Origin: Prevotella sp.
GTDB taxonomy: Bacteria; Bacteroidota; Bacteroidia; Bacteroidales; Bacteroidaceae
DNA: 64,000 nt
Reading direction: 5' to 3'
NCBI GenBank assembly: GCA_017554105.1
Contig: JAFZIY010000007.1
Span: 40,286 to 104,285, forward strand
The translations under genes were made by a program, and so were the position numbers. Position 1 is the stretch's first letter. Each line of letters starts with the position of its first letter. Under the pieces are notes generated by a model. It was not told where the DNA came from. It did no database searches and worked only from the letters and a program-made list of their open reading frames with translations. This document shows, one piece after another, positions 16,831 to 26,451 of the stretch.

Positions 16831-17954
16831 CTTTCGAGTTGCAACATACTGACAACGCAAGTGATGCCCGCGCAGGACTGATAACTACAGATCACGGAAA
16901 GATAGAGACTCCTATCTTCATGCCTGTAGGAACGGTTGGAAGTGTGAAGGGCGTTCATTTCAATGAGTTGCGTCAGCAGGTAGGAGCGCAGATAATACTT
17001 GGCAACACCTATCATCTGTATCTTCGCCCGGGACTCGACATTCTGCATAAAGCAGGAGGACTGCACGAGTTCATTTCCTGGGACAGGCCTATGCTTACTG
17101 ACAGCGGCGGCTTCCAGGTGTTCTCGCTGGCCGGTATCAGGAAACTCACCGAGGAGGGTTGTATGTTCACTTCCCACATCGACGGCTCGCGTCATTTCTT
17201 CACTCCTGAGAATGTAATGGATACCGAGCGCACCATAGGAGCAGACATAATAATGGCTCTCGACGAGTGTCCTCCGGGACAGAGCGACTATGAGTATGCC
17301 CGCAAAAGCCTGTCCCTGACGCAGAGATGGCTCGACCGTTGCATCAAAAGGTTCAACGAGACGGAGCCACAGTACGGATATAGACAAAGCCTGTTCCCCA
17401 TCGTACAGGGCTGCACCTACAAGGACCTGCGTTCAGAAGCGGCAAAACATGTGGCCGACAAGGGTGCTGACGGCAACGCCATCGGCGGTCTGGCTGTGGG
17501 AGAACCGACTGAGGTGATGTATGAGATGATTGAGGTGGTGAACGAAATACTTCCCAAGGACAAGCCAAGATACCTCATGGGTGTGGGTACTCCACAAAAC
17601 ATCCTTGAGGCTATCGAGCGCGGTGTCGACATGTTCGACTGTGTGATGCCCACGAGAAATGGCAGAAACGCCATGCTCTTCACATATCAGGGCACGATGA
17701 ACATGAAGAACAAGAAGTGGGAGGACGACTTCTCGCCCATCGATCCTGACGGTTGCGAAATCGACCGCATACATACCAAGGCCTATCTCCACCACCTCTT
17801 CAAGGCTCAGGAGTTGCTGGCAATGCAGATAGCAAGCATACATAACCTTGCGTTCTACCTTCGTCTGGTGGGCGATGCACGCAAGCATATCATAGCAGGC
17901 GACTTCACCCAATGGAAGAAAGGTGTGATAGAGCAACTTGGAAAGAGAGTATAA
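16827..17954 (+). CDS. tgt: queuine tRNA-ribosyltransferase (tRNA-guanine transglycosylase)
   Basis: A 375-residue protein matching Tgt over its full length. It exchanges guanine-34 of GU(N) tRNAs for the queuosine precursor preQ1. Visible signatures are the general acid/base aspartate in LTDSGGFQVFSL, FMPVGTVGSVKGV near the N-terminus, GLAVGEPTEVMYEM, and DMFDCVMPTRNGRN with the nucleophilic aspartate region. The canonical zinc ligands CxCx2C are not present: the region reads DPDGCEIDRIHTKAYLHHLF, with one cysteine. My memory of other Bacteroidetes Tgt sequences is that they also lack the full motif, so this may be lineage-typical. The ATGA overlap with lon shows coupling. Confidence 0.93.
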   Translation: MTFELQHTDNASDARAGLITTDHGKIETPIFMPVGTVGSVKGVHFNELRQQVGAQIILGNTYHLYLRPGLDILHKAGGLHEFISWDRPMLTDSGGFQVFSLAGIRKLTEEGCMFTSHIDGSRHFFTPENVMDTERTIGADIIMALDECPPGQSDYEYARKSLSLTQRWLDRCIKRFNETEPQYGYRQSLFPIVQGCTYKDLRSEAAKHVADKGADGNAIGGLAVGEPTEVMYEMIEVVNEILPKDKPRYLMGVGTPQNILEAIERGVDMFDCVMPTRNGRNAMLFTYQGTMNMKNKKWEDDFSPIDPDGCEIDRIHTKAYLHHLFKAQELLAMQIASIHNLAFYLRLVGDARKHIIAGDFTQWKKGVIEQLGKRV

Positions 17955-17992
17955 GAGTGACAGGAAAATAAAATTCATCAGAGAAAAGAATA

Positions 17993-19222
17993 GTGGAATA
18001 CTACAACATAAAGCGCTGGAGAAAGCCATTAAAGGCGATAAGGGCGATAAAAAGAACATTTGCACCCGTCACGAAGGCAATGGGATGGGTGGCAAAACAT
18101 ATGGGTTGGCTGAAATACCTCAACCCTAAGCGCTACCTGAAGATTCTCGACTGGTACATCATAAAGAAGTTCATAGGTACCTACTTCTACTCCATCGCCC
18201 TTATCATCTCTATCTCCATCGTCATCGACGTAAACGAGAACCTTGCGAAGTTCACACAGTATCACGCGCCGCTAAAGGCTATCGTGTTCGATTACTACAT
18301 GAACTTCGTGCCTTACTTTGCCAATCTTTTCTCTCCGTTGTTTGTCTTCATAGCCGTAATATTCTTCACATCAAAGTTGGCAGGCAATAGTGAGATTATC
18401 TCCATGCTGGCTGCCGGAGTGAGCAAAAGACGACTGATAAAGCCATACATGCTGTCCGCAGCCCTTATCTCAGCACTCACCTTCTATCTCGGCTCTTATG
18501 TGATACCTAAAGGAACCATAGTAAGGCAGAACTTCGAGACGCTCTACAAGAACAAGAAGAAGAACACTGCTGCCGAGAATGTGCAGATGCAGGTGGGAAA
18601 AGGTGTCATCGCCTATATCCAGTTCTATGACAACAACCGCAAGAGAGGCTACGGCTTCTGTCTGGACAAGTTCGAGAACAAGAAACTGGTGAGCCATATG
18701 ACAGCCACAGAGATACAATATGACACCATTGCCGAGTCGAAGTATCATTGGAAAGCGACAAACTGGCGAATACGAGACATGCGAGGCATGAGGGAGAAAA
18801 TCACAAACGGTATGGTATGCGACACCATCGTGATGATGGAACCCACCGACCTCGTGTTCTCAAAAGGACAGCAGGAGACGTTCACGAGTCCTCAGTTGCG
18901 GGAGTATATAAGCAAACAGATAGACAGAGGTTCGGGCAATGTGGTGCAATATGAGGTGGAGTACCATAAGCGAATAGCATCATCATTCGCGTCGTTCATC
19001 CTAACCACCATCGGACTATCGTTGTCATCAAGGAAAAGGAAGGGAGGAATGGGAATGTATCTCGGAATAGGACTGGCTCTGAGCTTCACGTATATAATGC
19101 TACAGACGGTATCTGCCACGTTCGCCATACAGGCAAACACTCCCGCGATGCTTGCCGCTTGGATTCCGAACATTATATTCTCGGTAATCGCGTGGTTCTG
19201 CTATCGTAACGCGCCTAATTGA
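17993..19222 (+). CDS. LptF/LptG (YjgP/YjgQ) family permease
   Basis: Up to 409 residues of an inner-membrane protein with three N-terminal helices (FIGTYFYSIALIISISIVI, LFSPLFVFIAVIFFTSKLA, YMLSAALISALTFYLGSYV), a large periplasmic jellyroll domain of about 190 residues, and three C-terminal helices. This is the layout of LptF and LptG, the permeases that extract lipopolysaccharide from the inner membrane with LptB. The motif NSEIISMLAAGVSKRRLIKP is the cytoplasmic coupling helix. The start is uncertain: GTG 17993 gives a very basic N-terminal extension, and ATG 18080 or 18101 would give a more typical protein. It follows tgt by 38 bases. Which of LptF or LptG it is cannot be told from the sequence alone. 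Confidence 0.88.
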   Translation: MEYYNIKRWRKPLKAIRAIKRTFAPVTKAMGWVAKHMGWLKYLNPKRYLKILDWYIIKKFIGTYFYSIALIISISIVIDVNENLAKFTQYHAPLKAIVFDYYMNFVPYFANLFSPLFVFIAVIFFTSKLAGNSEIISMLAAGVSKRRLIKPYMLSAALISALTFYLGSYVIPKGTIVRQNFETLYKNKKKNTAAENVQMQVGKGVIAYIQFYDNNRKRGYGFCLDKFENKKLVSHMTATEIQYDTIAESKYHWKATNWRIRDMRGMREKITNGMVCDTIVMMEPTDLVFSKGQQETFTSPQLREYISKQIDRGSGNVVQYEVEYHKRIASSFASFILTTIGLSLSSRKRKGGMGMYLGIGLALSFTYIMLQTVSATFAIQANTPAMLAAWIPNIIFSVIAWFCYRNAPN

Positions 19223-19275
19223 TGCCTCACGGCGGGAACCATTATAATGATAAATGGAAAAGTAATCTGTGAAAT

Positions 19276-20586
<1,311 letters not shown>

Positions 20587-20622
20587 TTTGGCGAAAAACG
20601 TAATAAATTGAAACTATTTTAG

Positions 20623-20630
20623 TAACTTTG
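20623..20630 (+). promoter_or_regulatory. -7 promoter box (TAACTTTG) upstream of purU
   Basis: TAACTTTG matches TAnnTTTG and lies 28 bases before the purU ATG, between the helicase stop and purU. It is the only clear promoter seen before the long purU-his-lys run. Confidence 0.6.
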
Positions 20631-20658
20631 CCGCTCAATAAGATTACAAGAAAGAAAT

Positions 20659-21522
20659 ATGAAACCTACAGCAATACTATTATTGCATTGTCCTGACAAG
20701 CCCGGTATTATATCGGAGTTGACCCGCTTCATCACCGACAACAAGGGCAATATCGTATATCTCGACCAGTATGTTGACCGTGTTGACAGCATGTTCTTCA
20801 TGCGAATAGAGTGGGAACTCGACAATTTCCTCATTCCAAGAGACAAGATCAAGGAGTATATCTCCACGCTTTACGCGCAACGATATAAGATGACCTTCAA
20901 CCTCTACTTTAACGACGTGAAGCCAAGAATGGCAATCTTCGTAAGCAAGATGAGTCACTGCCTATACGACCTTCTCGCCCGTTACAAGGCGGGAGAATGG
21001 GAGGTGGAGATACCTTGCATCGTGAGCAATCACGAAGACCTGCGCTATATAGCAGAGCAGTTTGATATCCCCTACCACGTATGGAGCATTAATAAAGACC
21101 ACTCCAACAAGGCTGAGGTTGAGAAGGCAGAGATGGAACTTCTTGAAAAGGAGAATGTGACGTTCATAGTACTTGCCCGCTACATGCAGATTATAAGCGA
21201 TGACATGATAGCAAGCTATCCTCATCACATCATAAACATACACCACTCATTCCTCCCTGCATTCATAGGCGCAAAGCCCTACCATCAGGCATACGAACGT
21301 GGAGTGAAGATTATTGGCGCGACGAGCCACTATGTAACCGCCGACCTCGATGCAGGACCTATAATTGAGCAGGATGTGGTACGCATAACCCATAAGGACA
21401 CGCCCGACTCCCTCGTGCTTAAAGGCCGCGACCTGGAGAAGATTGTGCTGAGCCGTGCCGTAACCAAGCACATACAGAGGAAGATTCTGACATATAAGAA
21501 CAAAACGATAATCTTCAGTTAA
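20659..21522 (+). CDS. purU: formyltetrahydrofolate deformylase
   Basis: A 287-residue protein with an N-terminal ACT domain (residues ~5-85, LLHCPDKPGIISELTRFI) and a C-terminal formyltransferase-like hydrolase domain. It hydrolyses 10-formyl-THF to formate and THF, balancing one-carbon units for purine synthesis. The active-site triad is visible: Asn and His in INIHHSFLPAFIGAKPYHQA and the aspartate in TADLDAGPIIEQD. Length and domain order fit PurU. It heads a same-strand run into the histidine genes (29-base gap to hisH), and histidine and purine synthesis share the AICAR branch point, so joint transcription makes sense. Confidence 0.93.
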   Translation: MKPTAILLLHCPDKPGIISELTRFITDNKGNIVYLDQYVDRVDSMFFMRIEWELDNFLIPRDKIKEYISTLYAQRYKMTFNLYFNDVKPRMAIFVSKMSHCLYDLLARYKAGEWEVEIPCIVSNHEDLRYIAEQFDIPYHVWSINKDHSNKAEVEKAEMELLEKENVTFIVLARYMQIISDDMIASYPHHIINIHHSFLPAFIGAKPYHQAYERGVKIIGATSHYVTADLDAGPIIEQDVVRITHKDTPDSLVLKGRDLEKIVLSRAVTKHIQRKILTYKNKTIIFS

Positions 21523-21551
21523 CAAGTTTTCTGTTGACGAGTCGATAAGTT

Positions 21552-22142
21552 ATGGAAGTTGCTATTGTAAAATATAATGCAGGTAATGTCTATTCGGTGG
21601 TAAACGCGATGAAACGTCTCGGATGCTCACCAGTACTGACAGACGATGCTGAGACGCTGAAGAGAGCCGACAAGGTGATATTCCCGGGACAGGGAGAGGC
21701 ACGCGGAGCGATGGAGTATCTTCGCGAGAGGAACCTCGACCAGTTGATAAGGGAACTCCAACAGCCCGTCCTCGGCATCTGCATCGGACAACAGCTGCTT
21801 TGCAAGCATAGCGAGGAAGGCGACACCGATTGCATCGGAGTGTTCGACGTTGACGTGAGGCGTTTCCGCCCTACAAGACACGAGGACAAGGTGCCGGCAA
21901 TGGGATGGAACGCCCTTACTGATGTTTCCTCGCCTCTCTATAAGGGAATTAGCGACGGTGAGTATGTCTATTTCGTGCATAGTTTCTACGTTCCCGTGTG
22001 CGACTGGACAATAGCGAAGGCCGACTACACACTTCCCTACTCTGCCTCGTTACACAAGGACAACTTCTACACATGTCAGTTCCACCCTGAAAAAAGTGGT
22101 TCGGTGGGTGAGAAGATACTGAGCAACTTCTTAAGCATATAA
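21552..22142 (+). CDS. hisH: imidazole glycerol phosphate synthase, glutamine amidotransferase subunit
   Basis: A 196-residue class I glutaminase that feeds ammonia to HisF. The nucleophile is Cys77 in LGICIGQQLLC, and the His/Glu pair is in CQFHPEKSG near the C-terminus. It starts YNAGNVYSVVNAMKRLG, the typical HisH beginning. It lies upstream of the HisA-HisF fusion with a 64-base spacer that can fold into hairpins. The partner cyclase is the C-terminal half of the next gene, so the complex must form with a fusion protein. Confidence 0.94.
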   Translation: MEVAIVKYNAGNVYSVVNAMKRLGCSPVLTDDAETLKRADKVIFPGQGEARGAMEYLRERNLDQLIRELQQPVLGICIGQQLLCKHSEEGDTDCIGVFDVDVRRFRPTRHEDKVPAMGWNALTDVSSPLYKGISDGEYVYFVHSFYVPVCDWTIAKADYTLPYSASLHKDNFYTCQFHPEKSGSVGEKILSNFLSI

Positions 22143-22147
22143 GTGAG

Positions 22148-22200
22148 GATGCAAAGGGCATCTTTCGGAGTGCGAAAGCATACCTTTATAATATAAAAGG
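22148..22200 (+). promoter_or_regulatory. hairpin-rich spacer between hisH and the hisA-hisF fusion
   Basis: Two adjacent small hairpins are visible: GATGC/GCATC (22148-22152 with 22158-22162) and CTTTCG/CGAAAG (22062-style spacing at 22162-22167 with 22173-22178). A weaker AT-rich one follows near 22181-22200 (CCTTT/AAAAGG). There is no T-tract, so this is not a usual terminator; it may affect message stability or translation of the fusion gene. Confidence 0.35.
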
Positions 22201-22206
22201 ACATAG

Positions 22207-23703
22207 ATGATAGAACTCATACCGGCAATAGATATAATCAACGGCAAGTGCGTAAGGCTCAGAAAGGGCGACTACGAGCAGAAGACCGTATATGGTGACT
22301 CGCCCGCCCTTATGGCACAACGTTTCGAGAAGTTGGGATTCAAGCGCCTGCATGTGGTTGACCTCGACGGAGCGAAATCGAAGCATGTGGTGAACATAGA
22401 TGTCCTGCGCGAGATAACATCAACGACAAGCCTCAAGGTTGACTTCGGAGGCGGCATAAAGACCGACGACGACATAGAGAAAGCGTTCGAGGCAGGGGCA
22501 GAGATGGTTACAGTAGGCTCGATAGCCGTTACCTCTCCCGCCCTCTTCTACAAGTGGCTCGACAAGTATGGGGCAGAAAGGATGATTCTCGGTGCCGACG
22601 TAAGGAACGGCAAGATAAGCATCAACGGATGGAAAGACGACTCAACAGAGGCATTGCTTCCGTTCCTCAGGAAATATATCGATGCCGGAGTGAAGAACGT
22701 TCTGTGTACGGAGATATCGAAAGACGGCATGCTTGAGGGGCCTGCCGTTGAACTATACAAGGACGTGATGCGTGAGTATCCCCAGCTTCACCTTATAGCA
22801 AGCGGAGGAGTATCGTGCATCGAGGACATCAGAAGACTCGAGAACGAGGGAATACCTGCCGTAGTTTTCGGCAAGGCCATTTATGAAGGAAAGATTGACC
22901 TCAAAGAGTTGGTCACAGACCCCCAGCCCCCTAACTTAAGGGGTTCAGGTTTAGCAAAGAGAATAGTGCCCTGTCTCGACGTAAAGGACGGACAGACGGT
23001 TAAGGGAACCAACTTCGTGAACCTCAGGCACGCCGGCGACCCCGTTGAACTGGGAATGGCGTATAGTAAGGCAGGTGCCGATGAACTGGTGTTTCTTGAC
23101 ATCACAGCAAGCCACGAGGGAAGAAAGACATTCACCGAGATGGTGACGCGAGTGGCAGAAAACATAAACATACCATTCACCGTAGGCGGAGGAATAAACT
23201 CCATCGAGGATGTTGAGCGACTGCTTTATGCCGGAGCCGACAAGGTAAGTGTGAATTCCGCAGCACTGAGAAGGCCTGAACTCATCGACGAGATTGCCAG
23301 AAGGTTCGGCTCTCAGGTATGTGTGTGCGCCATAGATGCCCGCTTTGAGAACGGCAAGTGGACCTGTTTCCTGAATGGAGGAAGAATACCTACCGACAAG
23401 GAACTCATGAGTTGGGCAAAGGAGGCAGAGGAGCGAGGCGCTGGCGAGATACTCTTCACAAGTATGAACCACGACGGAGTGAAGACAGGATACGCCAACG
23501 AAGCCCTTGCAGAGTTGGCAGAGACTCTCAGAATACCCGTCATCGCAAGTGGCGGAGCAGGTACGATGGAGCATTTCCGCGATGCCTTCACAATAGGAAA
23601 AGCCGATGCCGCACTTGCCGCAAGCGTCTTCCACTTCGGCGAGATAAAGATTCCTGAACTGAAAGAGTATCTTATCGGCGAGGGAATAAACGTGAGACGA
23701 TAA
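22207..23703 (+). CDS. hisA-hisF: HisA-HisF fusion: ProFAR isomerase and imidazole glycerol phosphate synthase cyclase
   Basis: A 498-residue protein with two (beta/alpha)8 barrels in one frame. Residues 1-235 are HisA ([21 protein letters not shown], catalytic Asp9), which isomerises ProFAR to PRFAR. Residues 249-498 are HisF ([22 protein letters not shown], where Asp258 equals HisF Asp11, and a second catalytic aspartate in [10 protein letters not shown]), which turns PRFAR plus ammonia into IGP and AICAR. They are joined by a 13-residue linker (236-248, [13 protein letters not shown]). The usual HisF ATG is absent: the codon before LAKR is GGT, so a separate HisF cannot easily start there. 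The linker DNA, CCCCCAGCCCCCTAAC then TTAAGGGG, looks like an intergenic palindromic repeat. All catalytic motifs are present, so both activities are likely. Confidence 0.93.
   Translation: MIELIPAIDIINGKCVRLRKGDYEQKTVYGDSPALMAQRFEKLGFKRLHVVDLDGAKSKHVVNIDVLREITSTTSLKVDFGGGIKTDDDIEKAFEAGAEMVTVGSIAVTSPALFYKWLDKYGAERMILGADVRNGKISINGWKDDSTEALLPFLRKYIDAGVKNVLCTEISKDGMLEGPAVELYKDVMREYPQLHLIASGGVSCIEDIRRLENEGIPAVVFGKAIYEGKIDLKELVTDPQPPNLRGSGLAKRIVPCLDVKDGQTVKGTNFVNLRHAGDPVELGMAYSKAGADELVFLDITASHEGRKTFTEMVTRVAENINIPFTVGGGINSIEDVERLLYAGADKVSVNSAALRRPELIDEIARRFGSQVCVCAIDARFENGKWTCFLNGGRIPTDKELMSWAKEAEERGAGEILFTSMNHDGVKTGYANEALAELAETLRIPVIASGGAGTMEHFRDAFTIGKADAALAASVFHFGEIKIPELKEYLIGEGINVRR
22919..22942. 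repeat. palindromic repeat-like sequence inside the HisA-HisF linker
   Basis: The bases CCCCCAGCCCCCTAAC followed by TTAAGGGG form an imperfect palindrome. They resemble the C-rich/G-rich repeats found between genes at 28746 and 30803 in this window. It is in frame and read through by the fusion gene. Confidence 0.5.
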
Positions 23704-23732
23704 ACTGACTATTAATTCTTTAACAAGAAGCA

Positions 23733-24380
23733 ATGGATATAGATTTCAAGAAAATGGGCGGACTCGTACCGGCAATAGTACAGGATGCGAACACCAAGAC
23801 GGTGCTCATGCTCGGATACATGAATGAGGAAGCCCTGCAAAAGACGATAGAGACCAAGAAGGTGACGTTCTGGAGCCGTTCGAGAAACGAACTCTGGACG
23901 AAGGGAGAGACAAGCGGAAACTTCCTTAACCTTGTTGATATAAAGAGCGACTGCGATAATGACGCATTGCTCGTGAAGGCCATTCCCGACGGGCCTACTT
24001 GCCATAAGGGTACCGACACATGCTGGGCAGAGACGAACGAGAGCAATCCCCTGCTCTTCCTTTCCTTCCTCCAGGACTTCATTGAGAAACGTAAGGAGGA
24101 AATGCCCGAGGGCTCTTACACTACAAGTCTTTTCAAGGGTGGTGTAAACCGAATGGCCCAGAAGGTGGGAGAAGAGGCTCTTGAGACCGTAATTGAGGCC
24201 TGCAACGGTTCAGATGAGAAATTGGTTTATGAGGGCTCCGACATGCTCTATCACCTCCTTGTCCTCCTCACGGAGAAAGGCCTGCGCATCGAGGACCTCG
24301 CAAGGGAACTCATCAAGCGTCACGATCCAGACTGGGACAAGAAGCGCCGAACCGCTAAGGCAGAGGGAAAGATGGAATAA
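23733..24380 (+). CDS. hisIE: bifunctional phosphoribosyl-AMP cyclohydrolase / phosphoribosyl-ATP pyrophosphatase
   Basis: A 215-residue fusion of HisI (residues ~1-110) and HisE (~115-215), steps two and three of histidine synthesis. The HisI part shows VLMLGYMNEEALQKTIETKKVTFWSRSR, the metal-binding DIKSDCDNDALLV, and CHKGTDTCW. The HisE part shows SYTTSLFKGGVNRMAQKVGEEALETVIEA, an MazG-like helical pyrophosphatase with metal-binding acidic residues. It begins 29 bases after the HisA-HisF stop and is followed by ftsE after 19 bases, so it lies within one transcript. The hisIE fusion is common, unlike the gene upstream. Confidence 0.95.
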   Translation: MDIDFKKMGGLVPAIVQDANTKTVLMLGYMNEEALQKTIETKKVTFWSRSRNELWTKGETSGNFLNLVDIKSDCDNDALLVKAIPDGPTCHKGTDTCWAETNESNPLLFLSFLQDFIEKRKEEMPEGSYTTSLFKGGVNRMAQKVGEEALETVIEACNGSDEKLVYEGSDMLYHLLVLLTEKGLRIEDLARELIKRHDPDWDKKRRTAKAEGKME

Positions 24381-24399
24381 CGCATAACCATATATAAAT

Positions 24400-25107
24400 A
24401 TGCTGATAGATTACAGGAAGGTAACCATTTACCAGGATGATGTGTGTGTGCTCAACGATATCGACTTCAACGTCGATGACGGAGAGTTCGTGTATATAAT
24501 AGGAAAGGTGGGGTCCGGAAAGAGCTCGCTTCTCAAGACACTTTACTGCGAACTCGACATCGAGAGTGCCGAGAAGGCTGAGGTGCTGGGCAGGGATGTA
24601 ATGAAGATTAAGCGCAGGGAGATACCTCAGTTGCGCAGGGAGATGGGAATAATATTCCAGGACTTCCAGTTGCTTCACGACCGCACGGTGGAGAAGAACC
24701 TCGACTTCGTACTCAAGGCTACGGGCTGGAAGAAGTCGGAACGCAGCCAGCGCATCGTCGATGTACTCGAGACCGTAGGTCTTGCCGACAAGGCGAAGAA
24801 GATGCCTCACGAGCTCTCGGGTGGCGAGCAGCAGCGCATAGCGATAGCACGTGCCTTGCTCAACAAGCCCAAGATAATCGTGGCCGACGAGCCCACAGGC
24901 AATCTCGACCCCGAGACGGCAAGCAATATCATCAGTCTCCTGAGGCAGATAAGCCTCACGGGAACGGCGGTAGTGATGTCAACACACAACATCCCTATGC
25001 TCGACAAGTTCCCAGGCATCGTTTACAGATGCTCTGAGACATCTATCAGCGACATTACAAACACATACAACAGCATCGACCTCACGGCCGAGAAAGAAGA
25101 ATCATAA
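24400..25107 (+). CDS. ftsE: FtsE-like ABC transporter ATP-binding protein
   Basis: A 235-residue ATPase with Walker [11 protein letters not shown]-loop [21 protein letters not shown] signature [19 protein letters not shown], Walker [16 protein letters not shown] and the H-loop MSTHN. The sequence around the Q-loop is typical of FtsE, the ATPase that with FtsX regulates peptidoglycan hydrolases at the division site. No ftsX is adjacent; the neighbours are hisIE and lysC. The Walker A has Val where Ser is more usual (GKVGSGKS against GxSGxGKS). A LolD-like role cannot be excluded, but the Q-loop favours FtsE. Confidence 0.85.
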   Translation: MLIDYRKVTIYQDDVCVLNDIDFNVDDGEFVYIIGKVGSGKSSLLKTLYCELDIESAEKAEVLGRDVMKIKRREIPQLRREMGIIFQDFQLLHDRTVEKNLDFVLKATGWKKSERSQRIVDVLETVGLADKAKKMPHELSGGEQQRIAIARALLNKPKIIVADEPTGNLDPETASNIISLLRQISLTGTAVVMSTHNIPMLDKFPGIVYRCSETSISDITNTYNSIDLTAEKEES

Positions 25108-25126
25108 ACAAAAAAACATACAGAAG

Positions 25127-26446
25127 ATGAAAGTAATGAAGTTCGGTGGCACCTCTGTTGGCACGCCAGAGCGCATGCAGAGCGTATCATCATTAATAAC
25201 AAGTAGCGGAGAACCAGTCTTCGTGGTGCTCTCTGCAATGTCTGGCACAACGAACTCTCTCGTGGAGATATCAAACTATCTCTACAAGAAAAACCCAGAT
25301 GGAGCAAACGAGGTGATAAACAACCTTGAAGGCACATACATGCAACATGTGGAGAACCTCTACTCTACCGAGGAATACAAGAGCATGACACGCGAGTTCC
25401 TCCATGAGGAGTTCAACTACCTTCGCTCGTTCACGAAGGAGTTGTTCACGAGTTTCGAGGAGAAGAGCATCGTGGCACAGGGTGAGATAATGAGTACGAA
25501 CATGGTGGTCAACTACATGAAGGAACAAGGTATCGACGCCATCCTACTCAATGCTCTGGACTTCATGAGGACAGACAAGAACGCCGAGCCCGACCCGACA
25601 TACATTCACGACAAGCTGAGTGCTATAATGGAGAAGGAGACGGGACATCAGGTTTACATCACACAGGGCTTCATCTGCCGTAACGCCTATGGCGAGATAG
25701 ACAACCTGCAACGCGGAGGAAGCGACTACACGGCTTCCCTTATAGGTGCTGCAATTAATGCCGAGGAGATCCAGATATGGACCGACATCGACGGAATGCA
25801 CAACAACGACCCGCGCATCGTGGACAAGACAGAGGCCGTAAGACAACTTCACTTCGAGGAGGCAGCCGAGTTGGCTTACTTCGGTGCAAAGATTCTGCAC
25901 CCCACCTGCATCCAGCCGGCAAAGTATGCAGGCATTCCCGTTCGCCTGAAGAACACCATGCAGCCTGATGCTCCCGGCACCATCATCGACAACGTGACCG
26001 TAAGGGGCAAGATAAAGGCGGTAGCCGCAAAGGACAACATCATAGCCATCAAGATAAAGAGTTCGCGAATGCTTCTCGCCACAGGCTTCCTCCGCAAGGT
26101 GTTCGAGATATTCGAGAGTTACCAGACCGCTATTGATATGGTGGCAACGAGCGAGGTAGGTGTGTCCATGAGTATCGACAACGACGCTCACCTCAACGAG
26201 ATTGTGGACGAACTGAAGAAATACGGCACCGTAACCGTCGATACCGACATGTGCATCATTTGTGTAGTCGGTGACCTCGACTGGAGCAATGTGGGATTCG
26301 AGACCATAGCAACAGACGCCATGAAGAGCATTCCCGTCAGGATGATTTCATACGGCGGCTCCAACTATAACATCTCTTTCCTCATCCGCGAGGCCGACAA
26401 GAAACGTGCCCTGCAGAGTCTTTCAGACACACTATTTAATAGATAA
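25127..26446 (+). CDS. lysC: aspartate kinase (monofunctional)
   Basis: A 439-residue aspartokinase that phosphorylates L-aspartate in the first step of lysine, threonine and methionine synthesis. The N-terminal kinase domain begins KVMKFGGTSVGTPERM and contains GRNAYGEIDNLQRGGSDYTASL-type active-site residues (RGGSDYTA) and IWTDIDGMHNNDPR. The C-terminal third has two ACT-like domains (AVAAKDNIIAIKIKS and IICVVGDLDW), probably for lysine or threonine feedback. It is followed after 5 bases by lysA, so the first and last enzymes of the lysine pathway are coupled. No riboswitch-like leader is seen, since the genes sit inside a longer operon. Confidence 0.95.
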   Translation: MKVMKFGGTSVGTPERMQSVSSLITSSGEPVFVVLSAMSGTTNSLVEISNYLYKKNPDGANEVINNLEGTYMQHVENLYSTEEYKSMTREFLHEEFNYLRSFTKELFTSFEEKSIVAQGEIMSTNMVVNYMKEQGIDAILLNALDFMRTDKNAEPDPTYIHDKLSAIMEKETGHQVYITQGFICRNAYGEIDNLQRGGSDYTASLIGAAINAEEIQIWTDIDGMHNNDPRIVDKTEAVRQLHFEEAAELAYFGAKILHPTCIQPAKYAGIPVRLKNTMQPDAPGTIIDNVTVRGKIKAVAAKDNIIAIKIKSSRMLLATGFLRKVFEIFESYQTAIDMVATSEVGVSMSIDNDAHLNEIVDELKKYGTVTVDTDMCIICVVGDLDWSNVGFETIATDAMKSIPVRMISYGGSNYNISFLIREADKKRALQSLSDTLFNR

Positions 26447-26451
26447 AGAAT

